64,000 nt of DNA from Sphingobacteriales bacterium JAD_PAG50586_3. Its GTDB lineage: Bacteria > Bacteroidota > Bacteroidia > CAMBQF01. The DNA lies in assembly GCA_023213195.1 (NCBI GenBank), contig CP096135.1, positions 2,600,842-2,664,841 of the forward strand. The letters are read 5' to 3'. Both the position numbers and the translations under genes were made by a program. Below are positions 50,871 through 60,086 of the stretch, one piece after another (the stretch's first letter is position 1; every line of letters begins with the position of its first letter). The notes beneath the pieces are model-generated. The model saw only the letters and a list, made by a program, of their open reading frames with translations, did not search any database and was not told the origin of the DNA.

Positions 50871-50937
50871 TTTTCATTCTGATAACTAAGTGCATAACCC
50901 ATCAGCTAATTAGCTAATCCACAAATCAGCTAATCAA

Positions 50938-52281
50938 TTAACCCTTATAAAACAACCACTTTCCAAGTTCTTTCCAACTGGCTTTTTTGCCATACATTAA
51001 TATGCCTGTACGGTATACACGGCCAGCCAACCAGGTAGATAGTATAAAGGTAAGCACCAGCGCTACCATAGACACGGCTATTTGCCACATGGGCGGGTCA
51101 AATGGCACGCGCACCATCATTATTATGGGCGATGTTAGCGGAACCATAGAAAGCCAGAATGCCACAGGCCCATCGGGGTTGTTAAGCACAAACTGCATCA
51201 TTACTATGGCAAAAATTATGGGTATGGTAACGGGCAGCATAAACTGCTGACTGTCGGTCTCGCTGTCTACCGCACCCCCAATGGCCGCAAAGAATGAGCC
51301 GTATAGTAAGTATCCGCCCAAGAAGTAGAATAAGAAACAGAAGATAAGCTTGCCAAAGGGTAGCCCAAGTATTTGCTCCATAGCGCCTGCGCTTTCTACC
51401 TTGCTGTCCATCTCGTCAATTTGCCCCTGGTCTAGCCCCTGTGCTTGTGTTGCTTGTTGTGCTACCTGTTGGCTATCGTATTTATCAGCCACCATAGATT
51501 GTGCACCAATAGTAATACCAATGCCCAACACCACCCATATTACAAACTGGGTAAGGCCCACCATGCCTACGCCAATTATCTTACCCATCATAAGCTGGAA
51601 TGGCTTAACCGATGATACAATAACCTCTACAATGCGGCTGGTTTTTTCTTCAATAACGCCACGCATAACCATAGCGCCGTAAAGGAATATGAAGATATAG
51701 ATAAGGAAACCAAATGTTAAGCCCACAGCCATATTAAGCTCTGCGCTTTTTTGCTTTTGCTTACCGTCTTCTCCAACTTCTATAGGCTTTATGTTAACCC
51801 GTTGCAGGGTTTTATCTACTAGGGCTTTGTCTATACCCGATGTTTCCAGTTGGCGACTGCGTATCTCCTCAGTAAGTACATTTTCTATATGCGATTGTAC
51901 ACCCAGCCCTACGTTTTTTATAGAGTATATTTTGGTGTGCTTTTTTATCTGGTTATAGTCGCCTTGCATGGTAACAGGTATGTCTAACACCGCATAGTAG
52001 TTGCTTTTGTCAAGGTCTTTAAGCGTTTGGGTAAGTAGGTTAGGGGGTAGGTAAACAAACTTTATCTTCTCTGTTTCTTTTTCTTTCAGGGCTGAAAAAT
52101 ACAGCATAGACACATCAGAAACAGCTATTACCTTTTCCTCGTCAGACACCTGCGCCAATAGCACCGGGGCTACCGTAATTAAACCAAACAGCAGCGGGCC
52201 TAAAATTGTCATGATGATGAAGGCCGGTTTGCGCACGCGGGTAATGTATTCGCGTTTTATAATAAGCGATATCTTTCCCAT
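50938..52281 (-). CDS. ABC-2 type exporter permease (NatB-like)
   Basis: Inner-membrane subunit, 447 residues. It starts GKISLIIKREYITRVRKPAF, the usual NatB-type entry, with helix AFIIMTILGPLLFGLITVAPVLL, then a large external domain (about 45-180). Five further helices follow: GLTFGFLIYIFIFLYGAMVM, IIGVGMVGLTQFVIWVVLGI, FCFLFYFLGGYLLYGSFFAA, VTIPIIFAIVMMQFVLNN and a C-terminal span. The core motif RGVIEEKTSRIVEVIVSSVKPFQLMMGK is diagnostic for ABC-2 permeases. It lies 1 nt after the ATPase gene. Sodium or drug export are family-level guesses only. Confidence 0.92.
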   Translation of the reverse strand: MGKISLIIKREYITRVRKPAFIIMTILGPLLFGLITVAPVLLAQVSDEEKVIAVSDVSMLYFSALKEKETEKIKFVYLPPNLLTQTLKDLDKSNYYAVLDIPVTMQGDYNQIKKHTKIYSIKNVGLGVQSHIENVLTEEIRSRQLETSGIDKALVDKTLQRVNIKPIEVGEDGKQKQKSAELNMAVGLTFGFLIYIFIFLYGAMVMRGVIEEKTSRIVEVIVSSVKPFQLMMGKIIGVGMVGLTQFVIWVVLGIGITIGAQSMVADKYDSQQVAQQATQAQGLDQGQIDEMDSKVESAGAMEQILGLPFGKLIFCFLFYFLGGYLLYGSFFAAIGGAVDSETDSQQFMLPVTIPIIFAIVMMQFVLNNPDGPVAFWLSMVPLTSPIIMMVRVPFDPPMWQIAVSMVALVLTFILSTWLAGRVYRTGILMYGKKASWKELGKWLFYKG

Positions 52282-52282
52282 G

Positions 52283-53230
52283 TTATAATTCTTTATTTGT
52301 TGGGGCTACGCCAATGGCCTGCCCGGTTACTAATGAAATAAATATCTCGTTTACGGTTGGTATCAACTCTTTAAAGTTGTGTATTTTGCATACAGGCAAC
52401 AGGGCGTGCAGCAAATCGTTTGGAGTGCTATTGCCCAATAGTTTTACATGGGCTTTAAGTATACCGTCTTCTTCAACCTTACGAACCAACTCAAAACCAG
52501 CCCATAGCGCGTTGCCAAAGCTTATCCAATTGCCTTCAAAGTCTACCTCGTACAGGTTGTTTTTAAACTGGTGGCGTATTTCTTTTACCGGTCCGTCCAG
52601 TATCTTTTCCGATTTATTGATTAATGCGATATAGTCGCACATTTCCTCTACACTATCCATACGGTGGGTAGAGAATATAATAGTAGAACCTTTCTTCTTT
52701 AGCTCCAGTATTTCGTTCTTTATCAACTCCGCATTTACAGGGTCAAAACCGCTAAAGGGCTCGTCGAATATTAGCAATGGCGGCTCGTGCAAAACGGTAA
52801 CTACAAACTGCACCTTTTGCGCCATACCCTTAGAAAGTTCTTCTACCTTCTTCTTCCACCAAGGCATAATCTCCATACGCTCAAACCAGTATTTAAGGCG
52901 CTTTAAAGCCTCTTGCTTGCTCAAGCCTTTTAGTTGGGCAAGGTACAGGGCTTGTTCGCCCACCGCCATTTTGCGATACAGGCCGCGCTCTTCGGGCATG
53001 TAGCCAATTTGCTCAACATGACTTGGGTTAAGGTGTACACCTTTAAATTTAACCTCTCCGCTATCGGGTCCGGTTATCTGGTTTATAATACGTATTAGCG
53101 ATGTTTTGCCTGCACCATTGGGGCCCAGCAAACCATAAACGCTGCCCTCAGGTACGTGTATGGTTACATTATTTAGGGCGGTATGGTTATGGTACCGCTT
53201 GGTAATGTTATTAGCCTCTAAAAGATTCAT
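52283..53230 (-). CDS. ABC exporter ATPase (NatA-like)
   Basis: Cytosolic ATP-binding subunit, 315 residues. Walker A GLLGPNGAGKTSLIRIINQ, Q-loop IGYMPEERGLYRKM, signature VEELSKGMAQKVQFVVTVLH, Walker B PLLIFDEPFSGFDPVNAELI and H-switch STHRMDSVEEM are all present. A C-terminal extension (about 225-315) is of the DUF4162 type common in NatA-like proteins. It pairs with the permease 1 nt downstream. Intact. No regulator is adjacent; repeat cluster B lies upstream. Confidence 0.94.
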   Translation of the reverse strand: MNLLEANNITKRYHNHTALNNVTIHVPEGSVYGLLGPNGAGKTSLIRIINQITGPDSGEVKFKGVHLNPSHVEQIGYMPEERGLYRKMAVGEQALYLAQLKGLSKQEALKRLKYWFERMEIMPWWKKKVEELSKGMAQKVQFVVTVLHEPPLLIFDEPFSGFDPVNAELIKNEILELKKKGSTIIFSTHRMDSVEEMCDYIALINKSEKILDGPVKEIRHQFKNNLYEVDFEGNWISFGNALWAGFELVRKVEEDGILKAHVKLLGNSTPNDLLHALLPVCKIHNFKELIPTVNEIFISLVTGQAIGVAPTNKEL

Positions 53231-53339
53231 ATAGTTAGCGAGTATGGGTTATAAGTATATAATCCGGGTTGAAAATTACAATAATTATAAATTATGCGTT
53301 ATAAATAATAATACCATTCATCTTTATTACCAATCCAAA

Positions 53340-53890
53340 CCTTTACAGTGTGTAGCTAATACAGTCGTTTTCGCACCTGTTTTAATAGCGGCCCTGTTAT
53401 CTCCTAATACACCAACAACTCTCCCTTTTAAAGGGAGTACCTCTGACCTTGTGTCAGAGGGGAGGGATTATTTTAAACCTTACAGCACGTAGCTAATATC
53501 ATAGTTTTCGCACCTGTTTTAATAGCAGCCCTGTTATCTCCTAATACACCAACAACTCTCCCTTTTAATGGGAGTACCTCTGACCTTGTGTCAGAGGGGA
53601 GGGATTTAAGTGGACTAGACAAACCCTTACAGCACGTAGCCCGATAACTCGTTTTCGCGCCTTGCTTTTTAAGGTCCCTCTCTTTGAGAGGGTGGATTCC
53701 CGCATAAGCGGGAAGACGGGAGAGGGTGTTGTGTCGTTAAACCCCCGCAAGCCGTAGCAAAACACTTCATTTCCGCTCACCATTTTTTAACCCCCTCGCC
53801 CATGGGAGAGGGGAAAGACAATACAACTTTTTGTATTGTTAGGAGAGGTTAACCCTTACAGCATGTAGCTAATGCACTTGTTTTCGTAAA
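53340..53890. repeat. Repeat cluster B: leader plus double-hairpin elements
   Basis: The 1.17-kb gap 53231-54401 contains at least five copies of the composite repeat also seen at 14.2-15.2 kb. Leaders (TACAGCRYGTAGC, then TTTTCGC) start at 53344, 53480, 53629 and 53857, with a diverged one near 53741. The first two copies are a near-identical tandem pair about 136 nt apart. Double hairpins lie at 53420-53468, 53556-53604 and 53676-53726, with inner stems CTCTGAC/GTCAGAG (twice) and TTCCCGC/GCGGGAA. From 53890 to 54150 the sequence is A/T-rich with no gene or clear site. Confidence 0.8.
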
Positions 53891-54152
53891 TTTTCTCTCC
53901 AATTTATAACCCATTGACTGTTGCGGTCTAATAATTAATAATTACTAATTAATAATTAACAAAAACACCTCAAGGCAGCCTGCTTTCGCAAACCACCTGT
54001 AAAGTGCACAATTCTTATCATGACAACCCGGCTACTGACCAATAGATGGTTCTATTGTTTAAGCTTGTCCTCTTGCTAGGTTGTCTATTTTAAATCTCTA
54101 TTTAATCCATCAATCCGAAATCGTAATAAGCATTGTAGGTTCCACTTCCTTT

Positions 54153-54203
54153 ATCTCCCTTTGGAGGGAGTACCCTGCCAAAGGCAGGGGGAGGGAGGGT
54201 TTT
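54153..54203. repeat. Double-hairpin repeat without leader
   Basis: CTCCCTTT-GGAGGGAG outer hairpin, TACC, inner stem CTGCC/GGCAG, then GGGGAGGGAGGG. Same frame as the copies at 53420 and 63504 with a different inner stem. Confidence 0.7.
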
Positions 54204-54353
54204 TTAGCCCGGGCTGTTATTAGTTTTTAATTTGTATTATCTGTATTTGCAAATACGGGTACAAAGATACAACACCCCAATACCATTTGTCAAGTAAAAA
54301 TAAATAATGCTAATAAATATAATAATATTACCCTTTTGAATTTGTGACTTAAA

Positions 54354-54383
54354 TTGTTTATTACAGTTTGGTTACTATATTTG
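54354..54383 (+). promoter_or_regulatory. Promoter of the secreted-protein operon
   Basis: TTG (54354-54356), 19-nt spacer, TATATTTG (54376-54383), a full match to the Bacteroidota consensus, 18 nt before the ATG at 54402. Confidence 0.7.
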
Positions 54384-54401
54384 AAATACTAAAACATTGC
54401 T

Positions 54402-54881
54402 ATGAAACAACTCTATTGCCTTTTGCTCTTTTTGTTTGCAAGCGTTGCACTAGGCGCACAAACTACTAATTGGATTGGCTATGTCAATGCACAATACAAC
54501 AGGATAACAACTTTGCCAAACCCTCAAAATATAACTTACACTACCGGAGACCCGCATACAATAACTTTAGGTACTACGAATGGTTGGGTTAGTTTATCAT
54601 CGCGCTATCCATTTGGGTATGAAACGGTAGCTCTTCCTGAAAATACTGCAAATGTGCTGGTATCAGCATATCCTAACCCTGCAAACGATTTTATATATAT
54701 TAGCCTGGCTGAAAACAAGCTGACCTTTGTACAAGTATATTCAAGCTTAGGAAGCATTGTTTACAATGCATTGCTAACCAATACACCTATTGATATCAGT
54801 GCCTTTTCTCAAGGACTTTATAGTGTCAGGCTGATACAGGATAATAAAGTTGTAAAAACATTTAAAGTAACCAAACTATAA
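54402..54881 (+). CDS. Small secreted protein with T9SS C-terminal sorting domain
   Basis: A 159-residue protein with signal peptide MKQLYCLLLFLFASVALGA. The mature N-terminal 65 residues (TNWIGYVNAQYNRITTLPNP) match no family I know. The C-terminal 70 residues form a type A T9SS sorting domain: VLVSAYPNPANDFIYISLAE, VQVYSSLGSIVYNA, IDISAFSQGLYSVRLIQDNK and the final VKTFKVTKL. It is therefore predicted to cross the outer membrane through SprA and be attached to the surface. It is the first gene of a two-gene unit (3-nt gap). Confidence 0.88.
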   Translation: MKQLYCLLLFLFASVALGAQTTNWIGYVNAQYNRITTLPNPQNITYTTGDPHTITLGTTNGWVSLSSRYPFGYETVALPENTANVLVSAYPNPANDFIYISLAENKLTFVQVYSSLGSIVYNALLTNTPIDISAFSQGLYSVRLIQDNKVVKTFKVTKL

Positions 54882-54884
54882 TCT

Positions 54885-55829
54885 ATGAAACGTTTTATAA
54901 TTACATTACTATTAATACTTGCATCAAAAATGTTTTATGCCCAGGTTTATCCTAATGGCGCTACCTTTTCGGGCATAGCACGGACCAACTTTGGGTCAAT
55001 ACTTGCTAATGAATATATTAGTGTAAGGCTATCTTATTTAAGTAACCTTAGTCCAGATATTGTACAGTACAGGGAAGTGCACCAGAATGTAACTACCAAT
55101 ATCTTTGGCGAGTTTTATATTATTGCGGGCGAGGGTACATACCTCGACGGGCTTGTAACTGATATTGAAGATATACCATGGACAAGCAGCCCTGTCTATT
55201 TAAAAGTTGAAATAGACTATAATAATGGCTTTGTTGATATGGGGGCAATCAAGTTATGGTCTTCATACTATGCTTTTGCGGCTAACAAGGCTTCCGATTT
55301 AAGTATTAATGGCCAAAACGGACAAATACTAATGTATAATAACGGAGCATGGACTGCCGCCAACGCCCCGCAAATTAGCTACGATGGTTCTACAGGTAGT
55401 GTAGCGTTAAGTAACAACGGCGGTAACTACACTACACCAACAGCCCAGTATGTAAATGCTTATAGCGAAACCACCCAAACAGGAACAACCCGCAATACGT
55501 GGATTGAGGACGCCTCTATGCAACTTACTATTACGACAGCAGGCACCTACATGGTTAATGCATCGGGCAGGGCATGGGGCTTGCAGCCGGGCGAGTATGC
55601 CACATTCAGGTTGTATAATGCTACCACATCAACAGTAATTGGCCAAGCTGTTATCAATGGCGGTGGAAATGATGCCACAGGCTCTTTTTCTACTATTGTA
55701 ACCCTGGCCGCTAACGATGTTGTAAAGATTGAATTCCGTGTATTGCCCGGTAGCGGAAATACCCAACCCTTTAGCTTTAGCGGCAATGCCGAAGGCGCAA
55801 GCAGCTATACTATTGTTAGGGTAAAATAG
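54885..55829 (+). CDS. Secreted repeat-fold protein with jelly-roll-like C-terminus
   Basis: Exported 314-residue protein (signal FIITLLLILASKMFYAQ). The N-terminal domain (about 20-140) resembles the Bacteroidota module that reads FSGIARTNFGSILANEYISVRLSYL, followed by VTTNIFGEFYIIAGEG, seen at the start of many secreted proteins. The linker NGQILMYNNGAWTAANAPQI follows, and a C-terminal beta sandwich (about 190-314) has a C1q/TNF-like pattern (GTYMVNASGRAWGL, SSYTIVRVK). No sorting domain is visible. It shares an operon with the T9SS cargo gene just upstream. An adhesion or matrix role is inferred. Confidence 0.7.
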   Translation: MKRFIITLLLILASKMFYAQVYPNGATFSGIARTNFGSILANEYISVRLSYLSNLSPDIVQYREVHQNVTTNIFGEFYIIAGEGTYLDGLVTDIEDIPWTSSPVYLKVEIDYNNGFVDMGAIKLWSSYYAFAANKASDLSINGQNGQILMYNNGAWTAANAPQISYDGSTGSVALSNNGGNYTTPTAQYVNAYSETTQTGTTRNTWIEDASMQLTITTAGTYMVNASGRAWGLQPGEYATFRLYNATTSTVIGQAVINGGGNDATGSFSTIVTLAANDVVKIEFRVLPGSGNTQPFSFSGNAEGASSYTIVRVK

Positions 55830-55846
55830 AAATAGCAGATAGTTTT

Positions 55847-55870
55847 CTATGTGCCTATGTTTCTATGTGG
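55847..55870. repeat. Single CTATGTG octamer block
   Basis: Three octamer steps, CTATGTGC-CTATGTTT-CTATGTGG, as in one arm of the 93-bp repeats at 50.6 kb, just after the stop of the secreted protein gene. Confidence 0.6.
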
Positions 55871-55943
55871 TTAATTTAGATCAGCTAATTATTAAAATAT
55901 TATGTAGTTAAAACATTAGCCACTCAGCCCTCACAACTCAAAA

Positions 55944-58553
55944 CTACTGAAGATCTTGCCAGCTCCTTCTGCGTGTTAGTTTAAGGTCTTGCAAAACAGA
56001 GGCTTTTACCCTTATGTTGATGTTGTAGCTTTTACGGAAACCAAACGGAATCCAGTTGGCTGATAGCTCCCAGCAATGCAGGTCGCGGTAAATATCAAGC
56101 GATGTAAAAGCTATTTCTTTATTTATAAAGTCGTAGCCAGAGCTAAAGCCCAACTTGGTTTTGCCGGTAATTTTAAGGTCGCCAGAGAAGTTAAGCGTTT
56201 GCGTAACCTTAGGGCTGAATTCTGTGCCTAACGCTGCCGGGTTGTAGTTTAGGTTATAGCTAATGTTTAGGGTGTAGGGCAGGTTAAAATCAACAAACAG
56301 GTCGGGGTTGGCGGCTTTCTTTTTAAGCACCTCTTCCTCGTCGGGTGTTAGGTTCTTTTTTACTACCGATTTATCTTTCGGCCTTAGGTTAAGGTTAAGG
56401 GCCAGGTTTGCCCCGCTAAGGCGTAGCAACTTCTTGTTTACCGACCATGCCGTTTGGTTAATGCGCACATTGTTAACGGCAGCATAAGGGTCTAAGGCAG
56501 TGCTAAAGTTTACGCCAAGGTTTTTAAACAGCGTGGTTCGGCCGCTAATGGTAATCTGAGAGAAGCGTAAGCTATCTGCCGCAACATTGTAAGAGCCGCC
56601 AATGGTCAACTGGTCTATAAGCGATACTTTGCGCAACCCTGTGCCTGTTGTATCGCGCTTATCGCGCACCTTCATTTCAACGTTGTTGCCAAGGCTTAGG
56701 CCAATCAGCCCTTGCTCACCAATACTGGGTTGCCCGTAAACGCCAATCTCGTATGGAGAATATGCCCCGTAAGTGCCGTTGGGTCCATAGTAGCCAAATA
56801 TTTGGGTATTAAAATCGGGCTTATAGCTAAGGTTTAGCTGCGGGGTTATTACGTGGCGTATGGATGCAATTTTACCCCGCTTAAACTCATACATACCATA
56901 CAGGCGAGTAGAAAAAGAGCCCGCTACATTAAACTCAGACCTGTTGCGTATGTTGGCTATATTCTGCCAAAAAAGTTGGTGTCAACATCCAACGTTTGGG
57001 TAGCGTTGTTAAAGTTTTTACTAACCGTAGCAAAGTAGGTACGGTTAACCATGTTTATAGATGGGCTAAAGGTGAAATACTTTAGCAGCTTAAATTGCGT
57101 ACTGGCACTCATGGTAGCCTGCACTCCGTTTTGTATACCACGGTAGGTGGCGGGGTTGCGTAGTAAAGTGTCTTTAGTGTTTAACTGGTTACGGAAGTTT
57201 ACGTTGGCGCTAACACCTATGTTCTCGTACCATTTTTTATCGCCAATTTGCACCTTACGCTTAAAGGGGAAAAAGCGGTTTACGTTAAACTGGCCCTCGG
57301 GCAGGGTAATGCTAATATCGCGGGTGTTGGTGTTTTGGTTGTGGCCTAAGTTTAAAGAAAAACTATACCACGACCGCGTTAAAGAGTACGCAACGCTAGA
57401 TAGGAATGTATTGGTTACAATAAGCGTTGGGTTTTGCGAGTTAAAGCTGTTATAGTTTGCAGAACCTGCGTTTACGTTGGCAGAAAAGCTTACCCCGGGT
57501 CTTGCTTTACTATCTTGTGCATGGCGCCAGCGCACAAAAAAGTTGTTTTGAGAACTGTAGCCGGCATTTGGTATATCTTTAAAAAAGCGCGAGCCGAAAA
57601 CGTTTTTAGAGTAGCCAATATCTACAGCGCCATTAAACTTATAGCGTGTAGCGTATTGCGATATGGCTTTAACCCCATAGCTGCCAAGGGTATATACATC
57701 GCCTAAAAGGGTAAGGTCTATATGGTCGCTAATGCCAAAGTAGTAGCCGCCATCTCTTAAAAAGTAGCCCTGTGCGGGCGAGTTTCCATAGGTAGGTATA
57801 ACAATGCCCGAGCTGCGGCCCTTTTTGTTGGGGAAGAAACCAAAAGGTATAGCCAGCGGTGTAGGTATATCCTCAATAGTTAAATAAGCGGGGCCGGTAA
57901 CAATTTTATTGTCTTTTATAATTTTAAGCTTACTGGCTTTTATAGAAAAGTGGGGGTGCTCAAGGTTGCAGGTAGTATATTGCTCTTGGCGGATAAAGAT
58001 ATTGTCGTTTGCATCTTTTTTAATAACAGAGCCGTGTATAAAGCCTTCGCCTTCCTGGGTTATTACCTTGGCTAATGCGGGCGCGCTTGGTTTTGTAGTT
58101 GTAGCGCATACTATCTGCCACAAAAGATGTTGCGTTTTGTGTAAACACAGGCTTGCCCTTTATCTTTCCTAAACTGTCTAGCATTCCCCAGGCCGATATT
58201 ACTTGTGTTTCAGAGTTTATGTTTATATAATCGGCTTTAAGGTCAATATCATCATACTTTACGGCAGCCTTACCATACAGGTATATCATCTTCTTGTCTA
58301 CATCAAACATAATAGAGTCTTCGGCCGTATACTCTACCTTAGACTTTAATGCATTGGGCGATATTTTAATACTGTCTACAGTATTTCGGGGTATGGTATC
58401 GGCAGTAGAGCTATCCGGCTCTTCAACTACTGTGCCCGAGCCGCCTTTTATGCCGGGTTTAATTTGGGCGTTGGCATAGGTGCATGGCAAAACAAGGGCT
58501 AATGTTAATAAAGCCGTTAATGTTAAAACGTATTTAGCCAAAAGTTTACGCAC
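55944..58553 (-). CDS. LptD/OstA-like outer-membrane assembly protein, two frame breaks
   Basis: About 870 residues. Signal peptide (LTLTALLTLALVLPCTYANA), an N-terminal OstA/LptA-like domain (KSKVEYTAEDSIMFDVDKKM, VKYDDIDLKADYININ, FVADSMRYNYKTKRA) and a large beta-barrel of the LptD type (IEDIPTPLAIPFGFFPNKKG, RHVITPQLNLSYKPDF). LptD inserts lipopolysaccharide into the outer leaflet with LptE. An extra base in AGCCAAGG (about 58070-58076) and a lost T in the six-T run at 56967-56972 break the frame. Divergent from the amidase gene, an arrangement I recall as common in the phylum. Confidence 0.85.
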
Positions 58554-58562
58554 CTGCGGTAT

Positions 58563-58570
58563 TAAATTTG
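58563..58570 (+). promoter_or_regulatory. -7 element for the amidase gene
   Basis: TAAATTTG fits TAnnTTTG, 19 nt before the amidase ATG. The expected -33 region has GTTT but not TTG. Confidence 0.45.
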
Positions 58571-58589
58571 CACTGTAACAGGGAAAATA

Positions 58590-59960
58590 ATGCCAAAACT
58601 AATGAAAGGTAACATATTGGGCATACAACGCAAAGCATTGCTTTTTAGTGTACCGTTGTTAATAGCGGCTATCTTCCTTTATTGGGGAGGCAAAAGTAGT
58701 TCAAAAGAAACTATGCCCCGCAGTAAACCGGCGGCTAGTAAAATTAAAACTATAGTTATAGACCCCGGCCACGGCGGGCACGATAGTGGTTGCCTTGGCT
58801 CTTCGGCGCAAGAAAAGCATGTAGCCTTGTCTATTTCGCTTAAACTGGGTAAGATGATTGAGGATAACTTTCCTGATGTTAAGGTTATCTATACCCGTAA
58901 AACTGATGTGTTTGTTGAACTGTACCGCCGCGCCCAAATTGCTAACGATGCCAAGGCCGACTTGTTTATATGCATCCACTGCAACTCTGGCCCTAAAGCA
59001 GCCTTTGGTGCCGAAACCTATGTAATGGGCCTGCATAAAACAGAGGGTAACCTTGGGGTAGCCAAGCGAGAGAACTCTTCTATATTAATGGAAGATAGCT
59101 ACGATAAGAAGTACGAGGGCTACGACCCTAATTCTTCGGAGGCGGATATTATCTTTTCACTCTTTCAAAGCGCTTACTTAGACCGCAGCCTGCAGTTTGC
59201 CGCCAAGGTGCAAGACCAGTTCCGCACTTTTGCCAAACGCTACGACCGTAAGGTTCGCCAGGCAGGCTTTCTTGTGTTATGGAAAACATCTATGCCCAGT
59301 GTGCTTATAGAAACGGGCTTTTTAACTAATGATAACGAGCACGACTATCTGGCATCTAAAAAAGGCCAGCAAATTATGGCGGCCTCTATTTACAGGGCGT
59401 TTATTGATTATAAGAGCGAGGTTGATGGGTTTAAGTATGCCGATGGCCTTAAAACCGATACCATTGCCGGCTATCAACCTAAAGACAATAAGGTAAAAGT
59501 TGTGGTAGAGCCAGTTAAGGTTATAGATGTTGATACGGCTGATGAAGAAGTGGTAAAGCCTGTTAAAGTGGTTACTCCTCCTGCAAATGTTACTAAGCCG
59601 GTGGTTAAAGATACAGTTAAGGCGCAGGCTGTTAAGGTTGATAAACCTATTGTGGTAGTTGACCCTCCGGTAAACGATTATGGTGTAGAAGATAACTCGG
59701 GCATAATATACAGGGTGCAGTTTTACACATCGCCTGCCAAGGTTCCGTTTAAATCGCCTACGTTTGCTGGGTTAGATAAAATTTTTGAGTATAAAATGGA
59801 TGGTATATATAAATATACTGCCGGTAGGTTTACTAAGTATGCCGATGCGCTTAAATACCAAAGCGTTGTAAGAACAAAGAACTTTAAAGATGCGTTTGTT
59901 ATAGTATTAAAAGATAATAAACGAATAATCGGGAATGATGCCAAACAGTACTTTAAATAG
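58590..59960 (+). CDS. N-acetylmuramoyl-L-alanine amidase (Amidase_3)
   Basis: Zinc amidase that cuts the stem peptide from peptidoglycan glycan chains, important for cell separation. 456 residues: N-terminal membrane anchor or signal (ALLFSVPLLIAAIFLYWGG), catalytic domain about 50-290 with zinc ligands in IDPGHGGHDSG, QEKHVALSISLKL and FICIHCNSG, and the catalytic Glu in SVLIETGFLTN. A Val/Lys/Pro-rich linker (about 300-380) leads to a C-terminal SPOR-like domain (IIYRVQFYTSPAKVP, KYTAGRFTKYADALKYQ). SPOR would direct it to denuded glycan at division sites. Intact. Confidence 0.93.
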   Translation: MPKLMKGNILGIQRKALLFSVPLLIAAIFLYWGGKSSSKETMPRSKPAASKIKTIVIDPGHGGHDSGCLGSSAQEKHVALSISLKLGKMIEDNFPDVKVIYTRKTDVFVELYRRAQIANDAKADLFICIHCNSGPKAAFGAETYVMGLHKTEGNLGVAKRENSSILMEDSYDKKYEGYDPNSSEADIIFSLFQSAYLDRSLQFAAKVQDQFRTFAKRYDRKVRQAGFLVLWKTSMPSVLIETGFLTNDNEHDYLASKKGQQIMAASIYRAFIDYKSEVDGFKYADGLKTDTIAGYQPKDNKVKVVVEPVKVIDVDTADEEVVKPVKVVTPPANVTKPVVKDTVKAQAVKVDKPIVVVDPPVNDYGVEDNSGIIYRVQFYTSPAKVPFKSPTFAGLDKIFEYKMDGIYKYTAGRFTKYADALKYQSVVRTKNFKDAFVIVLKDNKRIIGNDAKQYFK

Positions 59961-60016
59961 CCGTACTTTAGTTTAAATTGAATATGGATAAGCCTGCAAT
60001 GGTTAAATTTTGAAAA

Positions 60017-60064
60017 AATACTCTGCATGCATACGTTTTTTATTGGTAAAACTGTTTATATTCG
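60017..60064 (+). promoter_or_regulatory. mlaD-like gene promoter with GCATGCATAC motif
   Basis: AAATACTC-T-GCATGCATAC (motif core 60025-60034) followed by a T-run, then TATATTCG (60057-60064), a variant of the -7 element. The upstream block is nearly identical to that before glpD. Confidence 0.5.
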
Positions 60065-60086
60065 CTCCCTATAAACCTTGTAGCAA

